A stretch of DNA of 64,000 bases, taken from assembly GCA_002163975.1 (NCBI GenBank), contig CP019636.1:3669001-3733000 (forward strand). Reading direction: 5' to 3'. This stretch comes from Nostocales cyanobacterium HT-58-2. GTDB taxonomy: Bacteria; Cyanobacteriota; Cyanobacteriia; Cyanobacteriales; Nostocaceae. Positions 1 to 8,690 of the stretch are shown one piece after another; positions within the stretch are counted from its first letter, which is position 1, and each line of letters begins with the position of its first letter. Below the pieces are notes generated by a model that worked only from the letters and a program-made list of their open reading frames with translations, did no database searches and was not told the origin of the DNA. The position numbers and the translations under genes are program-made.

Positions 1-72
1 ACTGTAGTTGATCAAGCCGCATTGACGCAGTATCAAATCAGGCAACGTCCTACCTCTGATTACAGGCTCTAA
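1..72 (+). CDS. 3' end of an unidentified gene (partial)
   Basis: The first forward frame is open from the window edge to a TAA at 70-72 and would encode the last 23 residues of a protein, ending RPTSDYRL. The piece is too short to identify. It could equally be a chance open frame, because only 23 codons are visible and no homology can be judged. Confidence 0.25.
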   Translation, partial: TVVDQAALTQYQIRQRPTSDYRL

Positions 73-507
73 ACATCCTAGGACTAATACCATTTCACTT
101 CAAGGTTTGCACTTTAGGGTGATAGAGGAGTTCTTAGCAGGGATCAAGGGAAAATGATTGGTAGCTTTCGTAGGCGTGAATTGGTAGAAATCATGTCTTA
201 ATGTGGTTCTCTAATATATATGAGCGCTCAAAGTATTTTTTCTTCAATACGACTGAGCGCTCTCTTGTTATTAAAATACTATTATCTATGCAATTGCCCC
301 TACAATCTCATCACTTGATGGGATTACCAGGTAAAGCGAACTACCGAGAATCTTCACTTGTCGCCCATATTCCGGATAACTTGACGAAGTTTTCCTGACT
401 GCTAGAAGAAGATGTGTTTGGCTGCAAAGATTCACCAATACATTGGTTTACTCCACTTCAATTGGATAAAGTCGAGCTTAGAGTTGGACACAATTTTTCG
501 TTTGCTT
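73..507. other. No convincing gene; possible degraded sequence
   Basis: The stretch is AT-rich. A 65-codon frame at 201-398 has no recognisable motif and no clear ribosome binding site. A short open stretch around 409-500 reads as protein-like (EEDVFGCKDSPIHW) but lacks a start and runs into the antisense of the next gene, so it may be a relic. I could not identify it. Confidence 0.3.
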
Positions 508-714
508 TTAGTTTGCCAAATCAACCAAAGCGTCCCACCGGAACCGGACTACGCGTAAGACTGATTGACGATAATGCTCAGTGGTGAATACTGATAGTGT
601 AATGTTTGTTTGACCAGGATCTAGGATGCGTTTCACAGTGCAGATCTGCCTTCTGCTGTTGCAGTAGGCAACAATGCGATCGCCAACTTTGATATCGAAC
701 GCTTTAATTTTCAA
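508..714 (-). CDS. Small hypothetical protein, 68 aa
   Basis: A short basic protein that would start with TTG at 714. It begins with a hydrophilic segment (KIKAFDIKVGDRI) followed by alternating beta-like stretches (TVKRIL, ITLSVFTT, VLRVVRFRW), suggesting a small beta-barrel-like domain. It has no membrane segment or cysteine cluster. A HIP1-like GCGATCGC lies inside the frame, as in other genes here. I do not recognise the family. The GDRIVAY pattern looks like a real protein rather than a shadow, but the non-ATG start and lack of context keep confidence moderate. Confidence 0.5.
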   Translation of the reverse strand: MKIKAFDIKVGDRIVAYCNSRRQICTVKRILDPGQTNITLSVFTTEHYRQSVLRVVRFRWDALVDLAN

Positions 715-1159
715 TGACTACTTAACCTCGTTAAGGGATTATTGGCAAAGCTTTCGCTGTTGTATTTAGTACTACTCCCTTGTGTATATTGATGCTCAAA
801 TAGCTATTTTTTCCTTAGTATTATCGGCAGGTTGCCCTACTCTGAATTACCTCTACACAAGGGAAGGAGAAATATATTGCTATATATCACTTTACTCTAT
901 TCATGATAACACATAGGAAAAAAATAGACATTAAAGTTTATATTTTATTGTCAAGTCACTTTCTATTTTAAATTTAATGAAATTCTATTTTAAATTTAAT
1001 GAAATATAAGTTTTTCAGACAAAATTTTGATTAATAAGTTAGATTTAGAGAATAATTTCATAATCTAAAGGCTTATTTATTTTTTCTTAATTCTTAAGAG
1101 AGAAGTCGGAGCTTTGAGCCTAAATCCAACATAGACTTATTTGAATTAGGACTCAAAGC
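715..1159. other. AT-rich intergenic region with a 22-bp tandem duplication
   Basis: No gene is seen. A 22-bp unit beginning TTCTATTTTAAATTTAATG occurs twice in direct tandem at 961-982 and 983-1004. The remainder is AT-rich and probably carries the promoter of the downstream recQ gene, but no promoter could be assigned confidently. Confidence 0.5.
961..1004. repeat. 22-bp direct tandem repeat, two copies
   Basis: Two exact adjacent copies of a 22-bp AT-rich unit, 961-982 and 983-1004, lie about 160 bp upstream of recQ. This looks like a local replication-slippage duplication; no function is evident. Confidence 0.8.
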
Positions 1160-2805
1160 ATGGCTCGGCAAAGCTCAAAGCAAAAGCAGATTCTAGGGAT
1201 TGCACAAGAAACTTTTGGTTATGATAACTTGCGCCCTGGACAGCAAGAAGTTATCGAAGCAGTTGTTAATCGACATGACTCGCTAGCTGTGATGCCCACA
1301 GGTTCAGGTAAATCAGCAATCTATCAAATTGCTGCTTTGTTACTTCCCGGTGCAACAGTAGTTATTTCCCCTTTAATTGCCCTTCAATATGACCAAGTAG
1401 AAGCTATTGAGGAGCAGGCTGTAGCTGAAGCGGCTGCTGTCAACTCTGCCATACCTAATGCAGAACGAGAAGAAGCATTTGCAGATTTAGAGAGGAAAAA
1501 GCTAGAATTTTTGTTTCTTGCGCCAGAACAATTTAATAATGAGGAAGTTCTTGCACGACTGGTAAATGCAAAACCTTCTTTATTTGTGGTTGATGAAGCC
1601 CATTGTATCAGTGAGTGGGGACATGATTTCCGTCCTGATTACTTGCGTTTGGGTAGCGTCATTGATGCGCTTGGTCATCCCACTGTACTTGCCCTAACCG
1701 CCACTGCTTCGCCTATTGTCTGGGATGAGATTGTGGAACATTTGAGAATGCGGAAACCGCGTATATTTGTACGTGGATTTGATCGTCCGAATATTTGGAT
1801 GGGCGTGGAGACATTCCACGACGAAGCCGAAAAGCAAACTGCCTTGCTCAAGTATGTTGTTACTGCCGAAAAGCCTGGTATAGTTTATGCGGCAACTCGC
1901 AAGCATACTGAAGAAATTGCTGCTGCTTTATGTAATAAAGGTATCAAAGCAGTCCATTATCATGCAGGCATGAAATCAGCAGAACGCGAGCAGGTTCAAG
2001 CCGCATTCATGGCAGATGAGGCAGAAGTCATTGTCGCCACCACTGCTTTTGGTATAGGAGTAAATAAACCGAATGTGCGCTTTGTCTTCCACTACGACAT
2101 TAGCGATTCTATTGACTCGTATTATCAGGAAATTGGACGCGCTGGGCGGGATGGTCAGGAGGCGAAAGCAATTCTGTTTTATCATTCAAATGACCTTAAT
2201 ATCCGCCGTTTTTTTGCCAGTGGTGGAAAGATAGATGTTGAGGAAGTTTTGCAGTACAAAAGGCTGATGCGCCGCTGCAACCTGAAGAATTACAAGAAGA
2301 AACAGAACTCTCTCAAACCAAACTGACAAAAGTCCTGACTCAGTTAGAAGAAGTGGAGGCGGTAGAAATTTTGCCAACAGGGGAGGTGACTGAAAGTGAG
2401 GCACAAGTCAATCAAGAATTAGCAGCAAAAGCAGTATCACTGGCTGGGGAACGACGGGAAAAATTTGCGCGTAGACGCGAAGCGGCTTGTCGTTAGACAT
2501 CGCGCTTGGAAATGATGCGCAACTACGCCGAATTACGAGATTGTCGTCGCCAATATCTGCTCAATTACTTTGGTGAGCCAGTGGAGAACAAGTGTGGATT
2601 TTGCGATAATTGCCAAGCTGGAGTCACTGTCGAGGAAACTATTTCCCAACCTTTTGCGATCAACAGCAGTGTTATTCATACCAACTTTGGAAAAGGGCGC
2701 GTGATGCGCTATGAATCCGATAAGATGGTCATTTTGTTTGATAAAGTCGGTTATAAAATTTTTGCTGTTGAGCTTGTGCAGGCACTACTGAAACAAGTGG
2801 ATTAA
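1160..2805 (+). pseudogene. recQ: RecQ-family DNA helicase, broken by a frameshift and a repeat insertion
   Basis: ATP-dependent 3'-5' DNA helicase of recombination and repair. The first frame (1160-2326) holds the helicase core: Walker A MPTGSGKS at residues 45-52, DEAH at 145-148, ALTATA, and motif [12 protein letters not shown]. Near 2250 the homologous reading moves to another frame, which continues through a RecQ C-terminal region to CRRQYLLNYFGE and the zinc-binding CGFCDNC. This second frame is stopped by TAG at 2494-2496 inside a 33-bp insertion at 2471-2503. Removing the insertion gives the smooth reading KFARLEMMRNYAEL. Without both lesions the gene would encode about 540 residues. 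The frameshift could be a sequencing error; the insertion looks genuine. Any product made would lack the zinc and C-terminal domains. Confidence 0.85.
2471..2503. repeat. 33-bp small dispersed repeat inserted in recQ
   Basis: The segment begins GTAGACGCGAAGCGGCTTGT and ends GTTAGACATCGC. It interrupts an otherwise continuous RecQ reading frame and adds an in-frame TAG. Its GCG...CGC ends and its composition resemble the small dispersed repeats of Nostocales genomes, as I remember them. The length is a multiple of three, so only the internal stop breaks the gene. Confidence 0.65.
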
Positions 2806-2983
2806 AAAAGGGGCAAGTCTCAGACGCCTTCCGCGAAACTGGTATCAGACCATATAATCTGTTCCCTGATTGTGCAAATGCACAATTACACCAAAGAATA
2901 GGAAAAAATTCTTTGTTCAAATGCCTAATGAACTGCAGTTCTGGACAGAGTAATGTTAAGTCAGTCGTCCAGGAGGTGAATGC

Positions 2984-4087
2984 GTGTCTCACACAAATCA
3001 ACTCAGCAAGCATCTACCAATAACTCGGATAGCTATTGTGCGATCGCTTCCCGGATTGGGCGATTTACTTTGTGCTGTCCCTGCAATGAGAGCTTTACGA
3101 GTAGCTTTTCCGCAAGCGCAAATTACTTTGATTGGTCTTGCATGGGCAAAAGCTTTTGTAGAGCGCTTCAGCCATCACCTTGATGAATTCTTGGAGTTCC
3201 CTGGCTATCCCGGAATTCCAGAAGTTGCACCATCCGTTTACAAAATACCACAGTTTTTTACAAGAGTACAGCAGCGCAGCTTTGATTTGGCATTGCAAAT
3301 GCATGGTAGCGGTATCATCAGCAATTCTTTTACTGTCTTACTTGGTGCGCGTGTCAATGCTGGTTTTTATTTGCCTGGTCAATACTGTCCAGATCCTAAT
3401 TACTTCCTAGAGTACCCAACTCACGAACCAGAGGTCTGGCGTCACCTGCGCTTGATGGACTACTTGGGAATACCGCTTTTAGGGGATGAGCTAGAATTTC
3501 CTTTGAGCAAAGAAGATTTTTCTGCTTTGCACAACATTGAGGAAGTGCAGTCTCTCCAGAAAGGGAAGTATGTCTGCGTGCACCCAGGTGCAAGTGTGTC
3601 ACAAAGATGTTGGTCAGCTGAGAATTTTGCAGATGTCGCTGATGCTCTTGCTGCTCGTGGTTTCCAGGTTGTGCTGACTGGTACAGCACCAGAAGCACAT
3701 TTAACACAAGCAGTGACAAAGATGATGCGCTCCAAACCAGTTGATTTGGCTGGACGTACGAGCTTGGGTGCATTGGCAGCCCTTTTAAGTCAAGCGGCTT
3801 TGCTGGTTTGTAATGATACGGGTGTGTCACATTTAGCAGCAGCTTTGCGAGTTAAGAGTGTAGTGATTTTTACAAACTCCGAGCCACATCGTTGGGCACC
3901 ACTAGATCGTGATCGCCATCACATTTTAAGCCCTGAGTTCTCAGTTCCAAGGTATGAGTGGATCGGCTCCTTGGAAACAGAAGGAGCAACTTCGCCATCT
4001 CAAAAGCTTTATCTCCCTATCACTCCAACCATGGTCATGGCTCAGGTAGAAGACCTGCTGAGAAAGGAAGTAGCAGATGTTACCTAA
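2984..4087 (+). CDS. Glycosyltransferase family 9 (heptosyltransferase-type), 367 aa
   Basis: A GT9 protein of normal family length. The N-terminal fold starts with RIAIVRSLPGLGDLLCAVPA, where GLGD is the family's acceptor-side loop. The C-terminal half has HPGASVSQRCWSAENFADVA, VVLTGTAPE and the NDTGVSHLAAAL signature of GT9 donor binding. Known members transfer ADP-heptose to lipopolysaccharide core. The GTG start at 2984 is chosen because AGGAGG sits seven bases upstream. The 3' end overlaps the next gene by 11 bp, which implies co-translation. Given the HldE and GmhB genes downstream, heptose transfer is a reasonable inference, but the acceptor is unknown. Confidence 0.85.
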   Translation: MSHTNQLSKHLPITRIAIVRSLPGLGDLLCAVPAMRALRVAFPQAQITLIGLAWAKAFVERFSHHLDEFLEFPGYPGIPEVAPSVYKIPQFFTRVQQRSFDLALQMHGSGIISNSFTVLLGARVNAGFYLPGQYCPDPNYFLEYPTHEPEVWRHLRLMDYLGIPLLGDELEFPLSKEDFSALHNIEEVQSLQKGKYVCVHPGASVSQRCWSAENFADVADALAARGFQVVLTGTAPEAHLTQAVTKMMRSKPVDLAGRTSLGALAALLSQAALLVCNDTGVSHLAAALRVKSVVIFTNSEPHRWAPLDRDRHHILSPEFSVPRYEWIGSLETEGATSPSQKLYLPITPTMVMAQVEDLLRKEVADVT

Positions 4088-4562
4088 TTGGCAGAATGTG
4101 CAACGGGTTTTGGTGATGCAACTAGGCACTCACCAAGACATCTTGCAAACGATTCCTGTAGTCGAAAGATTACGCCAGCTGCTACCAGATGCGACTATCA
4201 CTTTCATGGTTCCCGTGAAGAGCCGCTACATAGGTCTACATCTACCTTGGGTAGATGAGGTATTTGTCTATGAGGGTGCTGGTACAAAGTTTATCAATCC
4301 TGAACACGAATTGACTTTGATTTCTACGCTTCGCCAACGTGCTTTTGATGCAGCTGTCATTTGCACTCAACCAGGACAATCTCCTTATTCTCTAGCTTAC
4401 ATCTGCTACTTAGCCGGAATTAAGATACGTATCGGTCAGTCTCAAGAATTCGGCGGCGGTGTTCTTTCCCAATGTACAGACGTGCTATTTGAAGCGTCTC
4501 TACAAATAATGACTAATGACAATGACACCATTACACATCCTTACGTGGCACATCCACGGTAG
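4077..4562 (+). pseudogene. Truncated GT9 glycosyltransferase (N-terminal half only)
   Basis: The 161-residue frame aligns by eye with the first half of the other GT9 proteins in this block: RVLVMQLGTHQDILQTIPVV, LPWVDEVFVYE, FDAAVICTQPGQSPYSLAYICYLAGI. It ends shortly after the point where the linker to the donor-binding domain should begin. The HPGA and NDTG signatures are absent. The next gene starts inside its 3' end at 4516. A deletion has probably joined this half-gene to the following glycosyltransferase. Loss of the donor-binding domain makes independent activity unlikely. Confidence 0.75.
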
Positions 4563-5535
4563 CTATCTTCACTACTTAACTCAGAGTCACCATCACTTTT
4601 ATTTGCCTGTCAAACCAGGACGACACGGCAGTCACCTCAACGGAGGAGACCTCCGCACAGCGCTGCCTCCAGAAGGTTACGGTGGTCGTTTGGGTGGTTT
4701 CCCGTGGTCCGATAATGTTCATGACGTTCCTGCTGAGGAGGTGAAGAATCTCAAACTTGACTGTATTTTGTTTCAGTCGCGCAAGAACTATCTTGAAGAC
4801 CAATATGAGATTCTCTCAGAGTCACAGCGACGACTCCCGCGCATTTATTTAGAACATGACCCACCACGTGAACACCCAACAGATACACGTCACATTGTGG
4901 ATGATCGTGATGTACTGCTGGTTCATGTGACACATTTTAACCAACTTATGTGGGATAGTGGTCGCACTCCCACTCGTGTCATTGAACATGGGGTTATGAT
5001 ACCTGATGGTGTGCGCTACACGGGTGAACTGGAACGGGGACTGGTGGTGGTGAATGGTTTGCGATCGCGCGGTCGTCGTTTGGGTGTAGATATCTTTGAA
5101 CGTGTCCGTCAAGAAATTCCTTTAGATTTGGTTGGTATGGGTGCAGAAAAACTGGGTGGACTGGGAGAAGTTCCACATCACCAATTACCGGCTTTTGCCT
5201 CTCGTTACCGCTTTTTCTTTAATCCCATCCGCTACACCAGTTTAGGGCTTGCCGTGTGTGAAGCAATGATGGTGGGTTTGCCAATCATTGGACTGGCTAC
5301 AACAGAAATGGTCACAGTCGTAGAAAACGGAATTTCTGGCTACGTCGATACCGATATTGAAAAGCTTATTTCTAAAATGCACCAACTTCTAGATAACCGT
5401 ACTCATGCACAAAAGCTGAGTCAAGGTGCAATAACAGCTGCACAAAAACGCTTCAACATTCAAAGATTCTGCCAGGACTGGGATAAAGCATTTCAAGCAG
5501 TTATAAGTCCTTTGTCCTCTGTCCCTAGTCCTTAG
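4516..5535 (+). CDS. Glycosyltransferase, GT1/GT4-like, 339 aa
   Basis: A GT-B glycosyltransferase. Recognisable segments are HILTWHIHGSYLHYLTQ, LEHDPPREHPTDTRHIVDD, TPTRVIEHGV and the C-terminal donor-site region RYTSLGLAVCEAMMVGLPI with a conserved Glu, followed by VENGISGYV. Start candidates are ATG at 4516 and 4522; both overlap the truncated GT9. A 45-bp in-frame insertion at 4624-4668 adds 15 residues (HGSHLNGGDLRTALP) in the KPGR-PEGYGGR region. The insertion carries a perfect CGGAGG/CCTCCG hairpin, so it looks like a dispersed repeat tolerated in frame. Substrate is unknown; the genomic context suggests assembly of a heptose-containing glycan. Confidence 0.8.
   Translation: MTMTPLHILTWHIHGSYLHYLTQSHHHFYLPVKPGRHGSHLNGGDLRTALPPEGYGGRLGGFPWSDNVHDVPAEEVKNLKLDCILFQSRKNYLEDQYEILSESQRRLPRIYLEHDPPREHPTDTRHIVDDRDVLLVHVTHFNQLMWDSGRTPTRVIEHGVMIPDGVRYTGELERGLVVVNGLRSRGRRLGVDIFERVRQEIPLDLVGMGAEKLGGLGEVPHHQLPAFASRYRFFFNPIRYTSLGLAVCEAMMVGLPIIGLATTEMVTVVENGISGYVDTDIEKLISKMHQLLDNRTHAQKLSQGAITAAQKRFNIQRFCQDWDKAFQAVISPLSSVPSP
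4624..4668. repeat. 45-bp in-frame repeat insertion with hairpin
   Basis: Between codons for GR and PEGYGG of the glycosyltransferase there are 45 extra bases containing CGGAGG-AGA-CCTCCG, a six-pair stem with a three-base loop at 4641-4655. The flanks read continuously as KPGR/PEGYGGR when it is removed, from memory of homologous proteins. Length is a multiple of three and there is no stop, so the frame survives. Confidence 0.6.
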
Positions 5536-5538
5536 CAA

Positions 5539-7530
5539 ATGTCACAGATGTCTAAATCTATTGCCTTAATTAGCGAACACGCTTCACCACTTGGCACCTT
5601 TGGGGGTGCAGATAGTGGTGGTCAAAATGTGTATGTAGGACAGATCGCAAAACATCTAGCTACTTTAGGATACAAAATTGATGTTTTTACAAGGCGGGAT
5701 AATCACGAATTGCCAGAAATTATCGAATGGATGAATGGCGTTCGGATTATTAATGTGCCTGCTGGTCCTCCCGTACACGTGCGTAAAGAAGATATGTTGC
5801 CGTATATGGAAGAGTTTACGGCATATGCCCTAAATTTTTGTCAAAATCAGCTTTATGGAAAAGACGTCTCAACCATTCACAGAAGAACGCCTAAATACGA
5901 CTTAATCCACGCAAATTTTTGGATGTCAGCATTGGTAGCAGCCCAAATGAAGCGGGTGCTGGATATTCCTTTTGTCGTGACTTTTCATGCTCTCGGTCGC
6001 GTACGTCGCTTTTGGCAAGGTGAGGCAGACGAATTTCCTGATGAGCGATTTGCCATAGAAGAACGCATTGTTGCAGAAGCTGACCATATCATCGCCGAGT
6101 GTCCGCAGGATGAGGAAGACTTGCTACGTCTCTATCATGCCAAAAAAGAGAAAATCACGATTATTCCTTGCGGCTTTGACGCATCTGAGTTTTGGCAAGT
6201 CGATAAAACGACAGCTCGTCAAAAGCTTGGTTTACCATCTGATGAAGGTCTGATCTTGCAGTTAGGACGTTTGGTACCTCGTAAAGGAATTGATACAGTC
6301 ATTCGTGCTTTTGGGTGTCTCCTGCAACAGTATCATATCCAGGCAAAGCTGTTGATTGTCGGCGGTGAATCAGAAGAACCAGATCCCCAACTCACACCAG
6401 AAATTGCTCGTTTGCAGACTATTGCAATTGAAGAAGGCGTAGAGTCGCAAGTGATATTTGTCGGACGCCGCAGTCGCGAAATGCTGAAATATTACTACTG
6501 TGCTGCTGATGTATTTGTCACAACACCTTGGTACGAACCATTTGGAATCACGCCTTTGGAAGCAATGGCTTGTGGAACACCAGTGATTGGTTCTAAGGTT
6601 GGTGGTATTAAATTTACAGTACAAGATTGCGAAACTGGGTATCTTGTCCCGCCCAATAATCCAGAAGCTATTGCCGATCGCATTGCCTATCTTTACAAAA
6701 ATCCTCAAGTGCGCGATCGCCTAAGTCACCAAGCAATACAACGCGTCAATCACCAATTTACTTGGAAAAAGGTCACAAGCGCGATCGCGTCTTTATACGA
6801 ACAAGTTTTCAGTCACAAGCACAAAGGAATTTTTCTTTCCCCACCCACTCCTGTTGTTTCCTCCTCCCTCAGTTTTATTGATGACAGTTTTGCAGCAGCA
6901 ATAGCGGCGATGGAAAAATCCCGGCAAACTTTGAAAACACTCATTATTGAAGCAGCGGAGGCGCTTTCCAGTTGCTTTGCTTTGGGTGGGAAAGTACTTG
7001 TTTGTGGGAACGGTGGAAGTGCGGCGGATGCTCAACATTTTGCAGCAGAATTTGTCGGGAAATTGCGCTGTTCAAAGCGTGCAGGGCTTCCAGTCATGGC
7101 GTTGACAGCCGACACAGCTTTTTTGACTGCGTGGGCTAATGATGTTGGGTATGAGTATGTTTTTTCCCGACAAGTAGAAACATTTGCCCAACCAGGAGAT
7201 TTATTACTTGGCATAAGTACAAGTGGGCGATCGCGCAATATCATCGAAGCGTTTAAAACTGCTCGTTGCTCCCATATCAACACGATTGCTTTAGTAGGCG
7301 GTGATGGTGGGGAATTATTGCCACTTGCAGATTTAGCGATCGTTGTACCAGCCACTGATACTCAACGTATCCAAGAAGTACAGCACATCATTTTACATCT
7401 GTTATGTGAATTGGTTGAAAAGCAAGTGGGGAAAAAAGAGGAGTGGGAGAGTGGGAGATTGGCAGAGTGGGGGAGTAACGAGTATCAATTACCAATTCCT
7501 CAATCTTTAATTTCTAATTCCCAAGCCTAA
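5539..7530 (+). CDS. Fusion protein: GT4 glycosyltransferase + GmhA-type phosphoheptose isomerase (SIS) domain
   Basis: Residues 1 to about 420 form a GT4 transferase of the sucrose-phosphate-synthase-like group: GGADSGGQNVYVGQIAKHLA near the N-terminus, LGRLVPRKGIDTVI, and EPFGITPLEAMACGTPVIG. Residues about 450-640 form a SIS domain like GmhA: LVCGNGGSAADAQHFAAEFV, LTADTAFLTAWANDVGYEYV, LLGISTSGRSRNIIEAF. GmhA converts sedoheptulose 7-phosphate to glycero-manno-heptose 7-phosphate, the first step of ADP-heptose synthesis. It starts three bases after the previous stop, so it is in the same operon. The tail after about residue 635 (EEWESGRLAEWGS) comes from low-complexity GAGTGGGAGA repeat DNA. 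The fusion would link making the heptose precursor with a transfer step; that coupling is inference. Confidence 0.88.
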   Translation: MSQMSKSIALISEHASPLGTFGGADSGGQNVYVGQIAKHLATLGYKIDVFTRRDNHELPEIIEWMNGVRIINVPAGPPVHVRKEDMLPYMEEFTAYALNFCQNQLYGKDVSTIHRRTPKYDLIHANFWMSALVAAQMKRVLDIPFVVTFHALGRVRRFWQGEADEFPDERFAIEERIVAEADHIIAECPQDEEDLLRLYHAKKEKITIIPCGFDASEFWQVDKTTARQKLGLPSDEGLILQLGRLVPRKGIDTVIRAFGCLLQQYHIQAKLLIVGGESEEPDPQLTPEIARLQTIAIEEGVESQVIFVGRRSREMLKYYYCAADVFVTTPWYEPFGITPLEAMACGTPVIGSKVGGIKFTVQDCETGYLVPPNNPEAIADRIAYLYKNPQVRDRLSHQAIQRVNHQFTWKKVTSAIASLYEQVFSHKHKGIFLSPPTPVVSSSLSFIDDSFAAAIAAMEKSRQTLKTLIIEAAEALSSCFALGGKVLVCGNGGSAADAQHFAAEFVGKLRCSKRAGLPVMALTADTAFLTAWANDVGYEYVFSRQVETFAQPGDLLLGISTSGRSRNIIEAFKTARCSHINTIALVGGDGGELLPLADLAIVVPATDTQRIQEVQHIILHLLCELVEKQVGKKEEWESGRLAEWGSNEYQLPIPQSLISNSQA

Positions 7531-7551
7531 TAAATTTAAAGTGAACAAATC

Positions 7552-7622
7552 GTAGGGTGGGCATTGCCCATTAATCTCTCAAAAGTCCATTGCATAAGCT
7601 TTTGTGGCAATGTCCACCTTAC
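7552..7622. repeat. Imperfect inverted repeat (dispersed hairpin element)
   Basis: GTAGGGTGGGCATTGCC at 7552-7568 pairs with GGCAATGTCCACCTTAC at 7606-7622, with 15 of 17 positions complementary. It lies between the fusion gene and the SDR gene. The GTAGGGTG start recurs at about 8721 and near 37850, as expected of a family of dispersed repeats. A terminator role is possible but no T-tract follows. Confidence 0.55.
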
Positions 7623-7672
7623 AGAAAACTTTAATTCCTAAGCATGATTAATTCAAAGGAGAAAAACAAACT

Positions 7673-8398
7673 ATGCAAGAACTCAAAGATAAGGTCGTAT
7701 TAGTCACAGGCGGCGGACGTGGACTTGGTGAAGCCGTCTGTCACACTTTATCATCAGCAGGTGCAAGCGTTGTTGTTGCAGATATTCGAGACGAGTTAGC
7801 GCATAAGGTGAGTGGAGAAATTCAAGCAAATGGCTTCCAAGCATTGCCTTTGGTCTTAGATGTGACTAACGAGGAACAAGCTCAAACAGCTATTAATAAG
7901 ATTGTTGCTCAATATGGACGCTTGGATGCTTTGATTAATAATGCTGGTACTGATCTGACTGTTTCGATAGAAGAGCTTTCTATTAAAGATTGGGACAGAA
8001 TTCTAGCTGTTAATTTACGGGCTCCTTTTATCCTGTCAAAATTCGCTTTACCCGTTATGAAAGAACAGGGGAGTGGTCACATTATTAATATTAGCTCCAC
8101 AGCAGCAAAGCGTGCCTGGGCAAATGCTTCAGCTTACCATGCTAGTAAATGGGGACTTTTGGGATTTAGTCATGCTTTGCATGTAGAGGCTCGTCCATAT
8201 AATGTGAAGGTGACAGCTTTGGTTGCCGGTGGGATGCAAACACCATTTTTGCTAGACCGCTTCCCTGATATTGATGTTAGCAAGTTGCAAGACCCCAAAA
8301 ACGTAGCTGCAACCATTCGATTCTTGCTATCAACTCCCGAAGGGACTGTCATTCCTGAAATAACGGTTCTGCCATTGGGCGAGACTTCTTGGCCCTAG
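7673..8398 (+). CDS. Short-chain dehydrogenase/reductase, 241 aa
   Basis: Classical SDR oxidoreductase with the NAD(P) motif TGGGRGLG at residues 13-20, NNAG, a catalytic Ser in NISSTA, and the YHASK active-site Tyr/Lys. AAGGAG lies 13 bases upstream of the ATG, which supports the start. The protein resembles FabG-like ketoreductases. It sits in the heptose block between the GmhA fusion and GmhB but has the classical 240-residue SDR architecture, not the extended one of HldD epimerases. It may therefore modify a sugar or lipid part of the same product; the substrate cannot be told from sequence. Confidence 0.85.
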   Translation: MQELKDKVVLVTGGGRGLGEAVCHTLSSAGASVVVADIRDELAHKVSGEIQANGFQALPLVLDVTNEEQAQTAINKIVAQYGRLDALINNAGTDLTVSIEELSIKDWDRILAVNLRAPFILSKFALPVMKEQGSGHIINISSTAAKRAWANASAYHASKWGLLGFSHALHVEARPYNVKVTALVAGGMQTPFLLDRFPDIDVSKLQDPKNVAATIRFLLSTPEGTVIPEITVLPLGETSWP

Positions 8399-8480
8399 TA
8401 TTTCTTTTGCATCAGAAGATTACCGATTGTGGGAATCGGGAGGTGGAAGAAGTGGGGATACTTGGGATTGAGGTTCAAAC

Positions 8481-8690
8481 ACTCATTCACGAGTTATTAA
8501 TACTCGCCCACGAATATCAAACACTCGCCCACGAATATCAAACACTCGCCCACGAATATCAAACACTCGCCCACGAATATTAAACACTCGCTCACGAATA
8601 TTAAACACTCGCTCACGAATATTAAACACTCGCTCACGAATATCAAACACTCGCCCACGAATATCAAACACTCGCTCACGAGTATTATGG
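8481..8690. repeat. 21-bp tandem repeat array, about 10 units
   Basis: Ten adjacent 21-bp units of the form ACTCGCCCACGAATATCAAAC. The first (ACTCATTCACGAG...) and last are diverged; the middle ones differ only at a few C/T positions (CCC/CTC, ATC/ATT). The unit length is a multiple of three, so several frames on both strands stay open and give seven-residue repeats, but no start signal or protein features support a gene. There is no spacer between units, so it is not a CRISPR array. Confidence 0.9.

Noticed and set aside
201..398. 65-codon frame on the plus strand
   Set aside because: No motif, unusual composition, no ribosome binding site; surrounding DNA looks non-coding.
3396..3830. 144-codon frame antisense to the first GT9 gene
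   Set aside because: Shadow of the GT9 frame; no recognisable features.
7673..8398. HldD epimerase
   Set aside because: It is a 241-residue classical SDR with a FabG-like fold and YHASK; HldD is an extended SDR of about 310 residues.
8481..8690. CRISPR array
   Set aside because: The units are contiguous, with no unique spacers and no cas genes nearby.
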